A DNA stretch of 64,000 nt from Amycolatopsis alba DSM 44262 (GTDB taxonomy: Bacteria; Actinomycetota; Actinomycetes; Mycobacteriales; Pseudonocardiaceae). The stretch lies in contig NZ_KB913032.1 of assembly GCF_000384215.1 (NCBI RefSeq), positions 186,001 through 250,000 of the forward strand, given 5' to 3'. A model generated the notes under the pieces. That model did not search any database, was not told the DNA's origin, and saw only the letters and a program-made list of their open reading frames with translations. A program made the translations under genes and the position numbers. Position 1 is the stretch's first letter. Each line of letters starts with the position of its first letter. Below are positions 8,515 through 17,081 of the stretch, piece by piece.

Positions 8515-8550
8515 CCTTGATCGCCCTCACCCCCAAGAGGGCGATCAAGG
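8515..8550. terminator. Inverted repeat 3' of the DUF4173-type gene
   Basis: CCTTGATCGCCCTC (8515-8528) pairs perfectly with GAGGGCGATCAAGG (8537-8550) around an 8-nt loop. It lies 15 bp beyond the stop of the minus-strand membrane protein gene, the expected place for its terminator. No T-tract. Confidence 0.7.
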
Positions 8551-8565
8551 CCGTGGTGTCACTGC

Positions 8566-10119
8566 TCAAGGACGAGTCAGGTAGTGACATCCCGGCCTGT
8601 CCTGGGCGGCAACGGGGGTCTGACGCGCGAGGGACCGGCTCAGGTTCCATGCGCGCCAATCATCTTCCGAAATTCCTGTCACGACCGGTCCGAGCACACA
8701 GGACCGCAGCGGCTCCGGCAGCCGGTCCGCCGACGGGACGACGTCGGCGGAAAACCGGGACAGGTACCCGGTGTCGAGGGTCTTGCCCTGTGCGAGCCGG
8801 TCGATGTTGCGGTCGGCGATGAACCGTTCCGGATCGAGGACGGCCAGCCCCAGCAGCGCCACGACGGCGGCGCCGATGGCCGCACGCGGCAGCCAGGACG
8901 ACCGCAGCGGGATCAGGGATGCCAGTACCAGCAAGAAGATCAGGCCGATCAGGAGTTCACAGACCTCCACCAGCAGCCGCAGCACGGTGAAGCCGTACGC
9001 CTGCTGGTATGTCCACATGCGACTCAACGCCGACGCGGCCAGCACCAGGCTGAGCACGCTCAGCGCCCCGAGCAGCCCGCGCTGCCAGGCACGATCGGCC
9101 GCCGAGGACTTCGGCGCCCACCGCAGCGCGGCGGCGACCAGCAGCAGGGTCAGCACGGTGATGGCGGACAGCTGCCAGAAGCCGCTCCGGGCGTACTCGG
9201 CCGCCGTCAGCCCGCTCGTGGCCAGGACGTAGTCGGCGCCGCCGAACAACACGACCAGGCGGACCACGACGAAGCTCGTGAAGAGCAGCACCAGCACGCT
9301 CAGCGGCACTGTCCATTCGAGGCGATGCGCGAGCCGTTTGCGCGGGGCGTCTTCGTCGGCGGGCAGTGGCGGCGCCGCCAGCAGGTAACACGCGCCGGTG
9401 ACGGCGAACGCGGCCACCACGAACAGGAAACCCCAGCGCACGAACGTTCCGGGGTTCAGCTCGGGGATCACCGCGTCGACGACGCTCGCGAACGCGGCGT
9501 CCGCGCCACGCAGCAGCGGAACGAACACCAGCAGCAGCAAGGCGCTCACCAGGACGGGCACCAGGAACCTCGGCCTCGATCGGCCTTCCTGCTTCTTGCC
9601 GAGCTTCCCGAGCCCGCGCCCGATCCACGGGACCGAAAGCAGTGCCTCGATCGGGACCGCGAAGACGTCGTAGACGATCGTGTTGACGGTGCGTTTCCCG
9701 ACCACCGCGAGGGATCCCGCGACGCAGGCGGCCAGCACGCACAGCACGTTCAGCCACACCGAGGCGCGGAACATGCCGACCGCGAGCAGACCGAGCGCGG
9801 CCGCCGCCCACAACGCGCTGCTCAGGCGGAAGTGCGGTTCGGCGTCGCCGCGGGCGCGCTTGTCGGCGTAGTAGACGGCCGCCGCGAAGGCGAGCCCGGC
9901 CACGAACCAGCCGACTCCGGGGTCGTCCGGCATGACCACGGCGGCGATCAACCCGGCCGCGACCGCCGCGGGCAGCACCGAACCGGGCAGCGGGACGATC
10001 GCCGACTTCGGCGGCACCCGTGGCCTCGTCAACACCGGCACCTGCGGCGCGGGCGGCAAAGTGGTGGTCGCCGACGGCGGCGACGCGTGCGCTTGTTTCT
10101 CCTCTTGATCTTCGCTCAT
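8566..10119 (-). CDS. DUF4173/DUF4153-type polytopic membrane protein
   Basis: The 517-residue protein has an acidic, Pro/Ala-rich cytoplasmic N-terminus (about 1-40) and then roughly 12 hydrophobic segments. The pattern VNTIVYDVFAVPIEALLSVPWIGRG and the late FIADRNIDRLAQGKTLDTGYLSRFSADVVPSADRLP region are typical of the DUF4173 family, whose function is unknown. I chose the ATG at 10119 because GGAGGA lies 5 bases upstream, rather than the in-frame ATG at 10146. It is 77 bp downstream of a histidine kinase/response regulator pair on the same strand and could be part of that operon or its output. The C-terminal domain after the last membrane segment is probably extracellular. Confidence 0.8.
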   Translation of the reverse strand: MSEDQEEKQAHASPPSATTTLPPAPQVPVLTRPRVPPKSAIVPLPGSVLPAAVAAGLIAAVVMPDDPGVGWFVAGLAFAAAVYYADKRARGDAEPHFRLSSALWAAAALGLLAVGMFRASVWLNVLCVLAACVAGSLAVVGKRTVNTIVYDVFAVPIEALLSVPWIGRGLGKLGKKQEGRSRPRFLVPVLVSALLLLVFVPLLRGADAAFASVVDAVIPELNPGTFVRWGFLFVVAAFAVTGACYLLAAPPLPADEDAPRKRLAHRLEWTVPLSVLVLLFTSFVVVRLVVLFGGADYVLATSGLTAAEYARSGFWQLSAITVLTLLLVAAALRWAPKSSAADRAWQRGLLGALSVLSLVLAASALSRMWTYQQAYGFTVLRLLVEVCELLIGLIFLLVLASLIPLRSSWLPRAAIGAAVVALLGLAVLDPERFIADRNIDRLAQGKTLDTGYLSRFSADVVPSADRLPEPLRSCVLGPVVTGISEDDWRAWNLSRSLARQTPVAAQDRPGCHYLTRP

Positions 10120-10196
10120 CGAATCCTCCAGTTTGCGAAAGCACATATCGTGAGGTGCGGGGAGCCGCCGAAGAAACGCGGCAAGGAACTAAGGAA

Positions 10197-11234
10197 CTAG
10201 GGAACGGGGATCACGACGCGGATGACACAGCCCGTCCGCTTTTCGGGCGTGACGACGGCGATGCTGCCGTCGTGCAGGTCGACCACCCAGCGCGCGATCG
10301 CGAGGCCGAGGCCGGTGCCCCCACCGCCCGCCCGCTCGCCGCGGGTGAACCGTTCGAAGACACTGTCCCGCTCCCCCGGCGGGATCCCTGGCCCTTCGTC
10401 TTCGACCTCGATGACGACGTCGGCCCCGCGGGCCTCCGCCCGCACCCGGGCCTCTCCCCCGGCCGGTCCGTGCCGGACGGCGTTGTCGAGCAGGTTGACC
10501 ACGACCTGGTAGAGCCTGCCGCGGTCGGCGACGGCGGTCGCGCCGGGCGGCTGGACGTCGACGGCGAACCTCACGCCGCGGCCGGTCGCGGCGGCGGTCA
10601 CCCCCGCTTCGGCGGCGACCTCCTCCAACAGCAGTTCGAGGTCGAACTCCTCCAGCTGCAACGGGAACGCGCCGGCGTCGATCCGCGAGAGGTCGAGCAG
10701 CTCCGAGACCAGCCTGCCGAGCCGTTCGGTCTGCTGCAGCGCGGTCTTCAGCGTCGCCGGATCGGGCTCGGCGACCCCGTCGACCAGGTTCTCCAGCACC
10801 CCGTTCAGCGCGGTGATCGGGGTGCGGAGCTCATGGGAGACGTTCGCGATCAGTTCACGGCGGCGCTGATCCGAGGCGTCGAGGTCGGCGGCCATCTGGT
10901 TGAAGGCGTGCGACAGCTCCCCGACCTCGTCGCGGGCGGTCGCCCGGACGCGGCGGGTGTAGTCGCCCTTGGCCATCGCGCGGGCGGCGGCGGTCATCTC
11001 CCGCAGCGGCCTGGTCATCCCGTGCGCCAGGATCTGCGAGGTGACCACCGCGAGCACCATCGCGGCGATCGTGGTCCGCGGCGGCAGCCAGCCGATCTGC
11101 CAGTTGAAGAAGGCGAACGCGATACCGCCCGAGGACACCAGCAGGATCGCGAGCTTGAGCTTGATGGAGCGGACCGGGTCGAGCGGCCGCGGGAGCGCGT
11201 CGACGATCCGGCCGAACAACGGGCGGAGCTTCAC
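10197..11234 (-). CDS. Sensor histidine kinase (HAMP-HisKA-HATPase)
   Basis: A 345-residue membrane kinase. Two membrane segments (about 27-45 and 53-72) have almost no extracytoplasmic loop between them, then a HAMP domain (MTRPLREMTAAARAMAKGDYTRRV), the H-box ANVSHELRTPI at about 131-141, an N-box NLLDNAVRHGP, and G-boxes EVEDEGPGIPPGE and GTGLGLAIARWV. The near-absence of an external sensor suggests it senses the membrane or a partner protein. Its start overlaps the response regulator stop by 4 bases (ATGA), so the two are translationally coupled. Confidence 0.94.
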   Translation of the reverse strand: MKLRPLFGRIVDALPRPLDPVRSIKLKLAILLVSSGGIAFAFFNWQIGWLPPRTTIAAMVLAVVTSQILAHGMTRPLREMTAAARAMAKGDYTRRVRATARDEVGELSHAFNQMAADLDASDQRRRELIANVSHELRTPITALNGVLENLVDGVAEPDPATLKTALQQTERLGRLVSELLDLSRIDAGAFPLQLEEFDLELLLEEVAAEAGVTAAATGRGVRFAVDVQPPGATAVADRGRLYQVVVNLLDNAVRHGPAGGEARVRAEARGADVVIEVEDEGPGIPPGERDSVFERFTRGERAGGGGTGLGLAIARWVVDLHDGSIAVVTPEKRTGCVIRVVIPVP

Positions 11235-11935
11235 GATCCCACCTCCAGGGCGTAGCCGACGCCGTGCACGGTGCGGATGAGGTCCGCGCCCAGTTTGCGG
11301 CGCAACGCCTTGATGTGGCTGTCGACCGCGCGGGTGCCCGAACCGGTGCCCGCGACGTCCCAGTCCCAGACCTCGCTCAACAGGCGTTCCCGCGGCTGCA
11401 CCGCCCTCGGGCGCTTCGCGAAGTGGACGAGGAGGTCGAACTCGATCGGTGTCAGCTGGGCCTGGGTGCCCGCCCGCGTGACACGCCGCTGTTCGACGTC
11501 GATTTCGAGGTCGCCGAGCACGATCTTCGTGCCCGCTTCGCTCACGTCGGTGCGGGCCGACCGTTCGACGCGGCGCAGCAGCGCGTGCACCCTGGCCGAG
11601 AGCACCCGCATGGAGAACGGTTTGGTGAGGTAGTCGTCCGCGCCGACGCCGAGGCCGATCAGCATGTCCGTCTCGTCCGACCGGGCGGTCAGCATCAGCA
11701 CCGGGACCGGCCGGCGGGCCTGGATCCGGCGGCAGACCTCGAGCCCGTCGAACCCCGGCAGCATCACGTCGAGCACCACCAGGTCCGGCTCCCGCCCGGC
11801 GTCCGTCTCCACGCCGGAAGGGCCGTCATGCGCCAGGTCGACGGTGAAGCCCTCGGCCCGCAACCGCGCGGCGATGCTTTCGGCGATGGTCACGTCGTCC
11901 TCGACGACCAGCACCCGGCGTCCTCCCAGTTCCAT
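11231..11935 (-). CDS. OmpR/PhoB family response regulator
   Basis: The 234-residue regulator has a receiver domain with acidic pocket VVEDD and phosphorylatable Asp in LVVLDVMLPG (about 50-59), the conserved Thr/Lys region (MLTARSDE, YLTKPFSMR), and a C-terminal winged helix (RERLLSEVWDWDVAGTGSGTRAVDSHIKALRRKLG). I chose the ATG at 11935; a GTG at 11953 is also possible and neither has a good Shine-Dalgarno, so a leaderless message is conceivable. It is the first gene of the pair with the downstream kinase and is divergent from the NCS1 transporter gene. The regulon is unknown; the adjacent DUF4173-type gene is a candidate. Confidence 0.93.
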   Translation of the reverse strand: MELGGRRVLVVEDDVTIAESIAARLRAEGFTVDLAHDGPSGVETDAGREPDLVVLDVMLPGFDGLEVCRRIQARRPVPVLMLTARSDETDMLIGLGVGADDYLTKPFSMRVLSARVHALLRRVERSARTDVSEAGTKIVLGDLEIDVEQRRVTRAGTQAQLTPIEFDLLVHFAKRPRAVQPRERLLSEVWDWDVAGTGSGTRAVDSHIKALRRKLGADLIRTVHGVGYALEVGS

Positions 11936-12154
11936 GGGGATGACTGTAAGCACCGGCCGTGGAGACCATCCGGGTGAGCTGTGGAGATCCTGTGGAGATG
12001 TTTCACCCGGTTTGCCGGATTGCTACGCTCGTGTGTGTGACGCAGGTCATGCACCGTGATCCTTCGAAAGCAATCGACAGTCTGCGCTCCGACACCACCA
12101 ACGGTGAACAGTCTGCCAGTCCCACCCGCGCGGCGCGGCGAGCACGATTCCGCA

Positions 12155-13738
12155 ATGGAGCCGACGGCACGCGGAACGCAGCACGTGCACCCTGATGGCC
12201 GGGTCGAACTCGGCGAGGTCGAGTCCTTGCAGGACAGCCGCTTCTACAACGAAGAACTCGCCCCGGTTCCGGTCGAAAAGCGGACCTGGACCACGTACAC
12301 CTACTTCGCGCTGTGGATGGGCATGGCGCACAACATCCCGTCCTACGCGCTCGCCGCGTCACTGATCGCGCTCGGGATGAACTGGGTCCAGGCGCTGCTC
12401 ACGATCACCATCGGCAACCTGATCGTGTTGATCCCGATGCTGCTCAACAGCCATGCCGGGACGAAATACGGCATCCCGTTCCCGGTGTTCGCCCGCGCCT
12501 TCTTCGGGATGCGCGGCGCGAATCTGGCGGCGTTGCTGCGGGCGTTCATCGCGTGCGGCTGGTTCGGCATCCAGACCTGGGTCGGCGGTGAGGCGATCTA
12601 CATCATCGTCGGACGGCTGGCGGGCTCCGCCTGGAAGGACTCCGCGGTCGTCCTCGGCCAGCACTGGACGCTCTGGCTGTCCTTCGGGCTGTTCTGGCTG
12701 TTCCAGATGCTCATCATCTGGCGCGGGATGGAAGCGGTCCGCCGGTTCGAGAACTGGACGGCGCCGCTGGTGTCGGTCGGCTTCCTGATCCTGCTGGGCT
12801 ACGTGCTGGTCAAGGCGGGCGGACTCGGCCCGATCCTGTCCGAACCCGGCAAACTCGGCTGGGGACCGGACTTCTGGAAGGTGTTCGCGCCGTCGCTGAT
12901 GGCGATGATCGCGTTCTGGTCGACGCTTTCGCTGAACATGCCGGACTTCACCCGCTTCGGCGGCAGCCAGGGCAAGCAGGTCCGCGGCCAGCTCCTCGGC
13001 CTGCCGACCACGATGACGTTCATCGCGATCGTGGCGATCCTGACCACCTCGGGCGGCAGCGTCCTCTACGGCGAGCAGATCTGGGACCCGGCGAAGCTGG
13101 CCGACCGGTTCGACTCCCCCGTCGTGGTGGTGGTCGCGCTGATCGCGCTGGTGCTGGCGACCGTGTCCGCGAACCTCGCGGCCAACGTGGTCAGCCCGTC
13201 CTACGACTTCTCCAACGCATTCCCGAAGAAGATCACCTTCGCCGTCGGCGGGCTGATCACCGGGATCATCGGCATCCTCATCCAGCCGTGGCGGCTCTAC
13301 TCCGACCCGAACATCTACATCTTCGCGTGGCTCGGTTTCTACGGCGGCCTGCTCGGCGCCGTCGCCGGGGTGCTCGTCGCCGGCTACTGGGTGGTCAACC
13401 GCACCGAGCTGAAACTGCGGGACCTCTACTCCGAACGCGGCGTCTACTGGTTCAACGGCGGCTGGAACTGGCGCGCGCTCGTCGCGACACTGGTCGGGGC
13501 CGTGCTCTCCGTCGGTGGCGCGTACGGCGGGCCGTTCCCCGCCGACGGGCTGATCCCGGTCCTGAAGCCGCTCTACGACTACAACTGGGTCATCGGCCTG
13601 GCAGGCGCTTTCGTCGTCTACCTGCTGCTGTCCCTGCCCGAACGCAACCGCACCACCGTCAATGCCGTCAAATCAGAGGAGGATGCAAGTGAGCGACCTG
13701 GTCCGAGCCGGATTGATCCAGCAGCGGTGGACGGGTGA
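12155..13738 (+). CDS. NCS1 family nucleobase:cation symporter
   Basis: This transporter of about 527 residues and 12 membrane segments belongs to the NCS1 family, which imports uracil, cytosine, allantoin or hydantoins with a cation. Signature features are the N-terminal EKRTWTTYTYFALWMGMAHNIPSYALAASLI, LLNSHAGTKYGIPFPVFARAFFG, RAFIACGWFGIQTWVGG, and the NMPDFTRFG motif. I chose the ATG at 12155; the in-frame extension to 12056 has poor third-position GC and looks non-coding. Its 3' end overlaps the next gene by 50 bp, and the downstream genes fix its role: uptake of uracil, thymine, hydantoin or a related ring for ring-opening catabolism. Confidence 0.9.
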   Translation: MEPTARGTQHVHPDGRVELGEVESLQDSRFYNEELAPVPVEKRTWTTYTYFALWMGMAHNIPSYALAASLIALGMNWVQALLTITIGNLIVLIPMLLNSHAGTKYGIPFPVFARAFFGMRGANLAALLRAFIACGWFGIQTWVGGEAIYIIVGRLAGSAWKDSAVVLGQHWTLWLSFGLFWLFQMLIIWRGMEAVRRFENWTAPLVSVGFLILLGYVLVKAGGLGPILSEPGKLGWGPDFWKVFAPSLMAMIAFWSTLSLNMPDFTRFGGSQGKQVRGQLLGLPTTMTFIAIVAILTTSGGSVLYGEQIWDPAKLADRFDSPVVVVVALIALVLATVSANLAANVVSPSYDFSNAFPKKITFAVGGLITGIIGILIQPWRLYSDPNIYIFAWLGFYGGLLGAVAGVLVAGYWVVNRTELKLRDLYSERGVYWFNGGWNWRALVATLVGAVLSVGGAYGGPFPADGLIPVLKPLYDYNWVIGLAGAFVVYLLLSLPERNRTTVNAVKSEEDASERPGPSRIDPAAVDG

Positions 13739-14531
13739 CAAGGAGTCGATGATCGCGAACGCGGTCGAAGCCATCGGCAAGGCCGCGTCGCAGGGCGCCC
13801 AGGTCATCTGCCTGCAGGAGTTGTTCTACGGCCCGTATTTCTGCCAGGTGCAGGACACCGACTACTACTCCTACACCGAAGGCATCCCCGACGGGCCGAC
13901 CACGAAGCTCATGCAGGAGGTCGCCGAACGCCACGGCGTCGTGCTGGTCGTCCCGATGTACGAGGTCGAGCAGCCCGGCGTGTACTACAACACCGCCGCG
14001 GTGATCGACGCCGACGGCACCTATCTCGGCAAGCACCGCAAGAACCACATCCCGCAGGTGAAGGGTTTCTGGGAGAAGTTCTACTTCCGGCCCGGAAACA
14101 TGGGGTACCCGGTGTTCGACACCGCCGTCGGCCGCATCGGCGTCTACATCTGTTACGAGCGGCACTTCCCGGAGGGCTGGCGCGCACTGGGCCTGGCGGG
14201 CGCGAAGATCGTGTTCAACCCGTCGGCGACCAGCCGCGGCCTGTCGGAATACCTGTGGCGGCTGGAGCAGCCCGCGGCCGCCGTCGCGAACGAGTACTTC
14301 GTCGGCACGATCAACCGCGTCGGCGTGGAACCCTTGGGTGACAACGACTTCTACGGCCAGTCGTACTTCGCGGACCCGCGTGGCCAGCTGATCGGCGAAG
14401 CAGCTTCGGATACCGAGGAGGAGATCGTCATCCGCGATCTGGACATGGCGAAACTCGCCGAAGTACGGGATCTGTGGGCCTTCTACCGAGACCGTCGTCC
14501 CGACAGCTACGGACCCCTCGCGGAGGCGTGA
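13689..14531 (+). CDS. Beta-ureidopropionase (nitrilase-superfamily carbamoyl amidohydrolase)
   Basis: The 280-residue hydrolase should split N-carbamoyl-beta-alanine into beta-alanine, CO2 and ammonia. The Glu-Lys-Cys triad is visible: Glu in CLQELFYGPYF, Lys in GKHRKNHIPQ, Cys in YICYERHFPEG. The last motif and the ENYFVG-like ANEYFVGTINRVG segment are typical of beta-ureidopropionase and N-carbamoylputrescine amidase. GAGGAGG sits 6 bases before the GTG at 13689, which decides the start against the ATG at 13683. It overlaps the transporter gene, and its TGA overlaps the ATG of the dihydropyrimidinase, so it is in the middle of a tight operon. Confidence 0.88.
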   Translation: MSDLVRAGLIQQRWTGDKESMIANAVEAIGKAASQGAQVICLQELFYGPYFCQVQDTDYYSYTEGIPDGPTTKLMQEVAERHGVVLVVPMYEVEQPGVYYNTAAVIDADGTYLGKHRKNHIPQVKGFWEKFYFRPGNMGYPVFDTAVGRIGVYICYERHFPEGWRALGLAGAKIVFNPSATSRGLSEYLWRLEQPAAAVANEYFVGTINRVGVEPLGDNDFYGQSYFADPRGQLIGEAASDTEEEIVIRDLDMAKLAEVRDLWAFYRDRRPDSYGPLAEA

Positions 14532-15916
14532 TGACCACCCTCATCAGCGGCGGGCAGGTACTGTCCACGGCGGGCGCGTCGGCGGCGGACGTCCTCGTCG
14601 ACGGCGAGATCATCGTGGCGGTCGGCGCCCCCGGCACACTGGGACCGGCCGACGACACGATCGACGCCACCGGGAAGTACGTGCTGCCCGGCGGGATCGA
14701 CGCGCACACCCATATGGAGATGCCGTTCGGCGGGACACATTCCGTCGACACCTTCGGCACCGGGACGACGGCGGCGGCGTGGGGCGGCACGACCACGATC
14801 ATCGACTTCGCCGTCCAGGCGAAGGGCACCTCCCTTCTGTCCACAATGGACAAGTGGCACGAGAAGGCCGACGGCAACTGCGCCATCGACTACGGCTTCC
14901 ACATGATCGTCTCCGACGTCAACGATTCGTCGCTGAAGGAGATGCAGGCCTGCGTCGACGGCGGTGTCGGCAGCTTCAAGATGTTCATGGCGTATCCGGG
15001 GGTCTTCTACTCCACGGACGGCGAGATCCTGCTGGCCATGCAGAAGGCGCGCGAGATCGGCGCGACGATCATGATGCACGCGGAGAACGGCATCGCGATC
15101 GACCAGCTGGCCGCGCAGGCGTTCGCCGAGGGGAAGATCGACCCGGTGCAGCACGGCCTCACCCGGCCGCCGGAGCTGGAGGGCGAGGCGACCTCGCGCG
15201 CGATCCAGCTGGCGAAGGTGACCGGGGCGCCGCTGTACATCGTGCACCTTTCGGCGTCACAGGCGCTGGCGGCGGTCGCGGAGGCACGCAACGACGGGCA
15301 GAACGTCTTCGCGGAGACGTGTCCTCAGTATCTCTACCTGTCCATCGAGGACTTGGCGAAGCCGGATTTCGAGGGTTCCAAGTACGTCGCCTCTCCCCCG
15401 CTGCGCGAGAAATCGCATCAGGCGGATCTGTGGCGCGGGCTGCGCACCAACGACCTCTCGGTGGTGTCGACGGATCACTGTCCCTTCTGTTTCAAGGACC
15501 AGAAGGAACTCGGCCGCGGCGACTTCCGCGCGATCCCGAACGGGATCCCCGGCGTCGAACACCGGATGGACCTGCTGCACCAGGGTGTCGTGGCGGGCGA
15601 GCTCACCCTCGGCCGCTGGGTCGAGACCTGCTCGACCACCCCGGCGCGGATGTTCGGGCTGTACCCGCGCAAGGGGGTCATCGCGGCGGGCTCGGACGCG
15701 GACATCGTCATCTACGACCCGTCGGCGAAGCAGACCTTGTCGGTCGAAACGCATCACATGAACGTGGACTACTCGGCCTACGAAGGGCTGGAGATCACCG
15801 GCAAGGTCGAGACGGTGCTCTCGCGCGGCCGTGTAGTGGTGTCGCCGTCCGGGTTCTCGGGCAGTACGACGCACGGGAAGTTCCTCTCGCGCGACCTGAA
15901 CCAGTACCTGAACTGA
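14531..15916 (+). CDS. hydA: Dihydropyrimidinase / hydantoinase
   Basis: A 461-residue amidohydrolase that opens dihydrouracil, dihydrothymine or hydantoin rings. It has the metal-binding HTHMEMPFGG (about 59-68), the carbamylated-lysine region VGSFKMFMAYPG (about 147-158), further ligands in MMHAENG and IVHLSASQAL, and the metal Asp in VVSTDHCPF. It starts at ATG 14531 with GGAGGCGTG directly upstream and shares a base with the previous stop codon. Together with the preceding amidohydrolase it covers steps two and three of reductive pyrimidine degradation. Whether the natural substrate is a dihydropyrimidine or a hydantoin cannot be decided from sequence. Confidence 0.93.
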   Translation: MTTLISGGQVLSTAGASAADVLVDGEIIVAVGAPGTLGPADDTIDATGKYVLPGGIDAHTHMEMPFGGTHSVDTFGTGTTAAAWGGTTTIIDFAVQAKGTSLLSTMDKWHEKADGNCAIDYGFHMIVSDVNDSSLKEMQACVDGGVGSFKMFMAYPGVFYSTDGEILLAMQKAREIGATIMMHAENGIAIDQLAAQAFAEGKIDPVQHGLTRPPELEGEATSRAIQLAKVTGAPLYIVHLSASQALAAVAEARNDGQNVFAETCPQYLYLSIEDLAKPDFEGSKYVASPPLREKSHQADLWRGLRTNDLSVVSTDHCPFCFKDQKELGRGDFRAIPNGIPGVEHRMDLLHQGVVAGELTLGRWVETCSTTPARMFGLYPRKGVIAAGSDADIVIYDPSAKQTLSVETHHMNVDYSAYEGLEITGKVETVLSRGRVVVSPSGFSGSTTHGKFLSRDLNQYLN

Positions 15917-15926
15917 GGTGGTGGCC

Positions 15927-16916
15927 GTGGATTTCGGGATAGTTCTCCAGACCGACCCGCCCGCACGCGACCTCGTGCGGCTGATGAAGGCCGCCGAGGA
16001 CCAGGGGTTCCGCTACGGGTGGACGTTCGACTCGTGCGTGCTGTGGCAGGAACCGTTCGTCATCTACTCGCAGATCCTCGCGGCGACGTCGTCGATGATC
16101 GTGGGCCCGATGGTGACCAGCCCGGCCACGCGGGACTGGTCGGTGATGGCGTCGACCTTCGCCACGCTCAACGACATGTACGGCAACCGGACGGTCTGCG
16201 GTATCGGCCGCGGCGACTCGGCGCACCGGGTCGTCGGCATGGCACCGTCCACTTTGGCCACCGTGCGCGACTGCATGCACGTGGTCAAGGAGCTCGCCGA
16301 AGGGCGCGAAGTCCTGTTGCGGGACAAGCCGGTCCAGATCCCCTGGATCCGCAACGGCAGGCTCGAAATGTGGATGGCGGGATACGGGCCGAAGGCGCTG
16401 AAGACGGTCGGTGAGCACGCCGACGGCTTCATCCTCCAGTGCGCGGATCCGGCGATCGCCCGCTGGACCATCGGTTCCGTGCGTGAGGCGGCCCGTGCCG
16501 CGGGACGGGATCCCGGCGGGATCACGATCTGCCTCGCGGCCCCGGCGTATGTCGGGGACGATCTGGCGCATCAGCGGGAACAGCTGCGCTGGTTCGGCGG
16601 GATGGTCGGCAACCACGTCGCGGATCTCGTGGCGCGCTACGGCGATTCCGGGCCGGTGCCGCACGAGCTGACCGACTACATCCGTGAGCGTCAGGGTTAC
16701 GACTACTCGCATCACGGGCGGGCGGGGAATCCCTCGACCGACTTCGTGCCGGACGAGATCGTCGACCGGTTCTGCCTGATGGGCTCGGCGTCCGCGCATG
16801 CGGAGCGACTGGATGAGCTGGCCTCGCTGGGGGTCGACCAGTTCGCGCTGTACCTCATGCACGACCAGCGGGAAGAGACGCTGAAGCGGTACGGCTCGGA
16901 CGTCATCGGCCGCTGA
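15927..16916 (+). CDS. Luciferase-like (LLM class) F420/flavin-dependent oxidoreductase
   Basis: A 329-residue TIM-barrel oxidoreductase close to the TIGR03842-type family often found beside hydantoinases. Typical elements are the N-terminal DFGIVLQTDPPARDLVRLMKAAEDQGF, GPMVTSPATRDW, TVCGIGRGDSAHR and MWMAGYGPKALKTVGEHADGFI. I chose GTG 15927 because GAGG lies 8 bases upstream and the family begins at this point; GTGs at 15918 and 15921 are alternatives. It is the last gene of the pyrimidine operon. It might reduce the pyrimidine ring in place of a missing dihydropyrimidine dehydrogenase, or oxidise a side product; both are inference. Confidence 0.85.
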   Translation: MDFGIVLQTDPPARDLVRLMKAAEDQGFRYGWTFDSCVLWQEPFVIYSQILAATSSMIVGPMVTSPATRDWSVMASTFATLNDMYGNRTVCGIGRGDSAHRVVGMAPSTLATVRDCMHVVKELAEGREVLLRDKPVQIPWIRNGRLEMWMAGYGPKALKTVGEHADGFILQCADPAIARWTIGSVREAARAAGRDPGGITICLAAPAYVGDDLAHQREQLRWFGGMVGNHVADLVARYGDSGPVPHELTDYIRERQGYDYSHHGRAGNPSTDFVPDEIVDRFCLMGSASAHAERLDELASLGVDQFALYLMHDQREETLKRYGSDVIGR

Positions 16917-16941
16917 CCACCTGCGTTTCGTCGGGTGTTCT

Positions 16942-16994
16942 CGCGTGAAGGCTCCCTTCCCTCGGCTGAGTCGAGGGAAGGGAGCCTTCACGCG
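16942..16994. terminator. Large inverted repeat (GAAGG type, copy D) between convergent genes
   Basis: Arms of 23 bp match perfectly (left arm begins CGCGTGAAGGCTCCCTTCCC) around a 7-nt GCTGAGT loop. Within each arm GAAGG-CTC-CCTTC (or GAAGG-GAG-CCTTC) can fold alone. It starts 25 bp after the LLM gene stop and probably terminates that operon. Confidence 0.8.
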
Positions 16995-17014
16995 CCGCTG
17001 ATGTGATCCCTGGT

Positions 17015-17067
17015 GTTGCGAAAGCCACTTTCGCAACCCTCAACGTTGCGAAAGTGGCTTTCGCAAC
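17015..17067. repeat. Twin-hairpin intergenic element, copy E
   Basis: GTTGCGAAAG-CCA-CTTTCGCAAC (17015-17037) and GTTGCGAAAG-TGG-CTTTCGCAAC (17045-17067) are exact reverse complements separated by CCTCAAC. It differs from copy A by one base in 53. It is 14 bp beyond the stop of the minus-strand monooxygenase gene, in a convergent gap that also holds copy D. Confidence 0.8.
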
Positions 17068-17081
17068 CCCTCGTGCGCCCC

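Noticed and set aside
12001..12029. TTTCAC/TACGCT 17 bp apart as promoter of the NCS1 gene
   Set aside because: Spacing is right, but the -35 match is poor and the predicted leader would be about 120 nt; not enough to call it.
11959..12195. 78-codon open frame upstream of the NCS1 gene
   Set aside because: Codon bias is mixed, there is no ribosome binding site and no recognisable product. It may be leader sequence.
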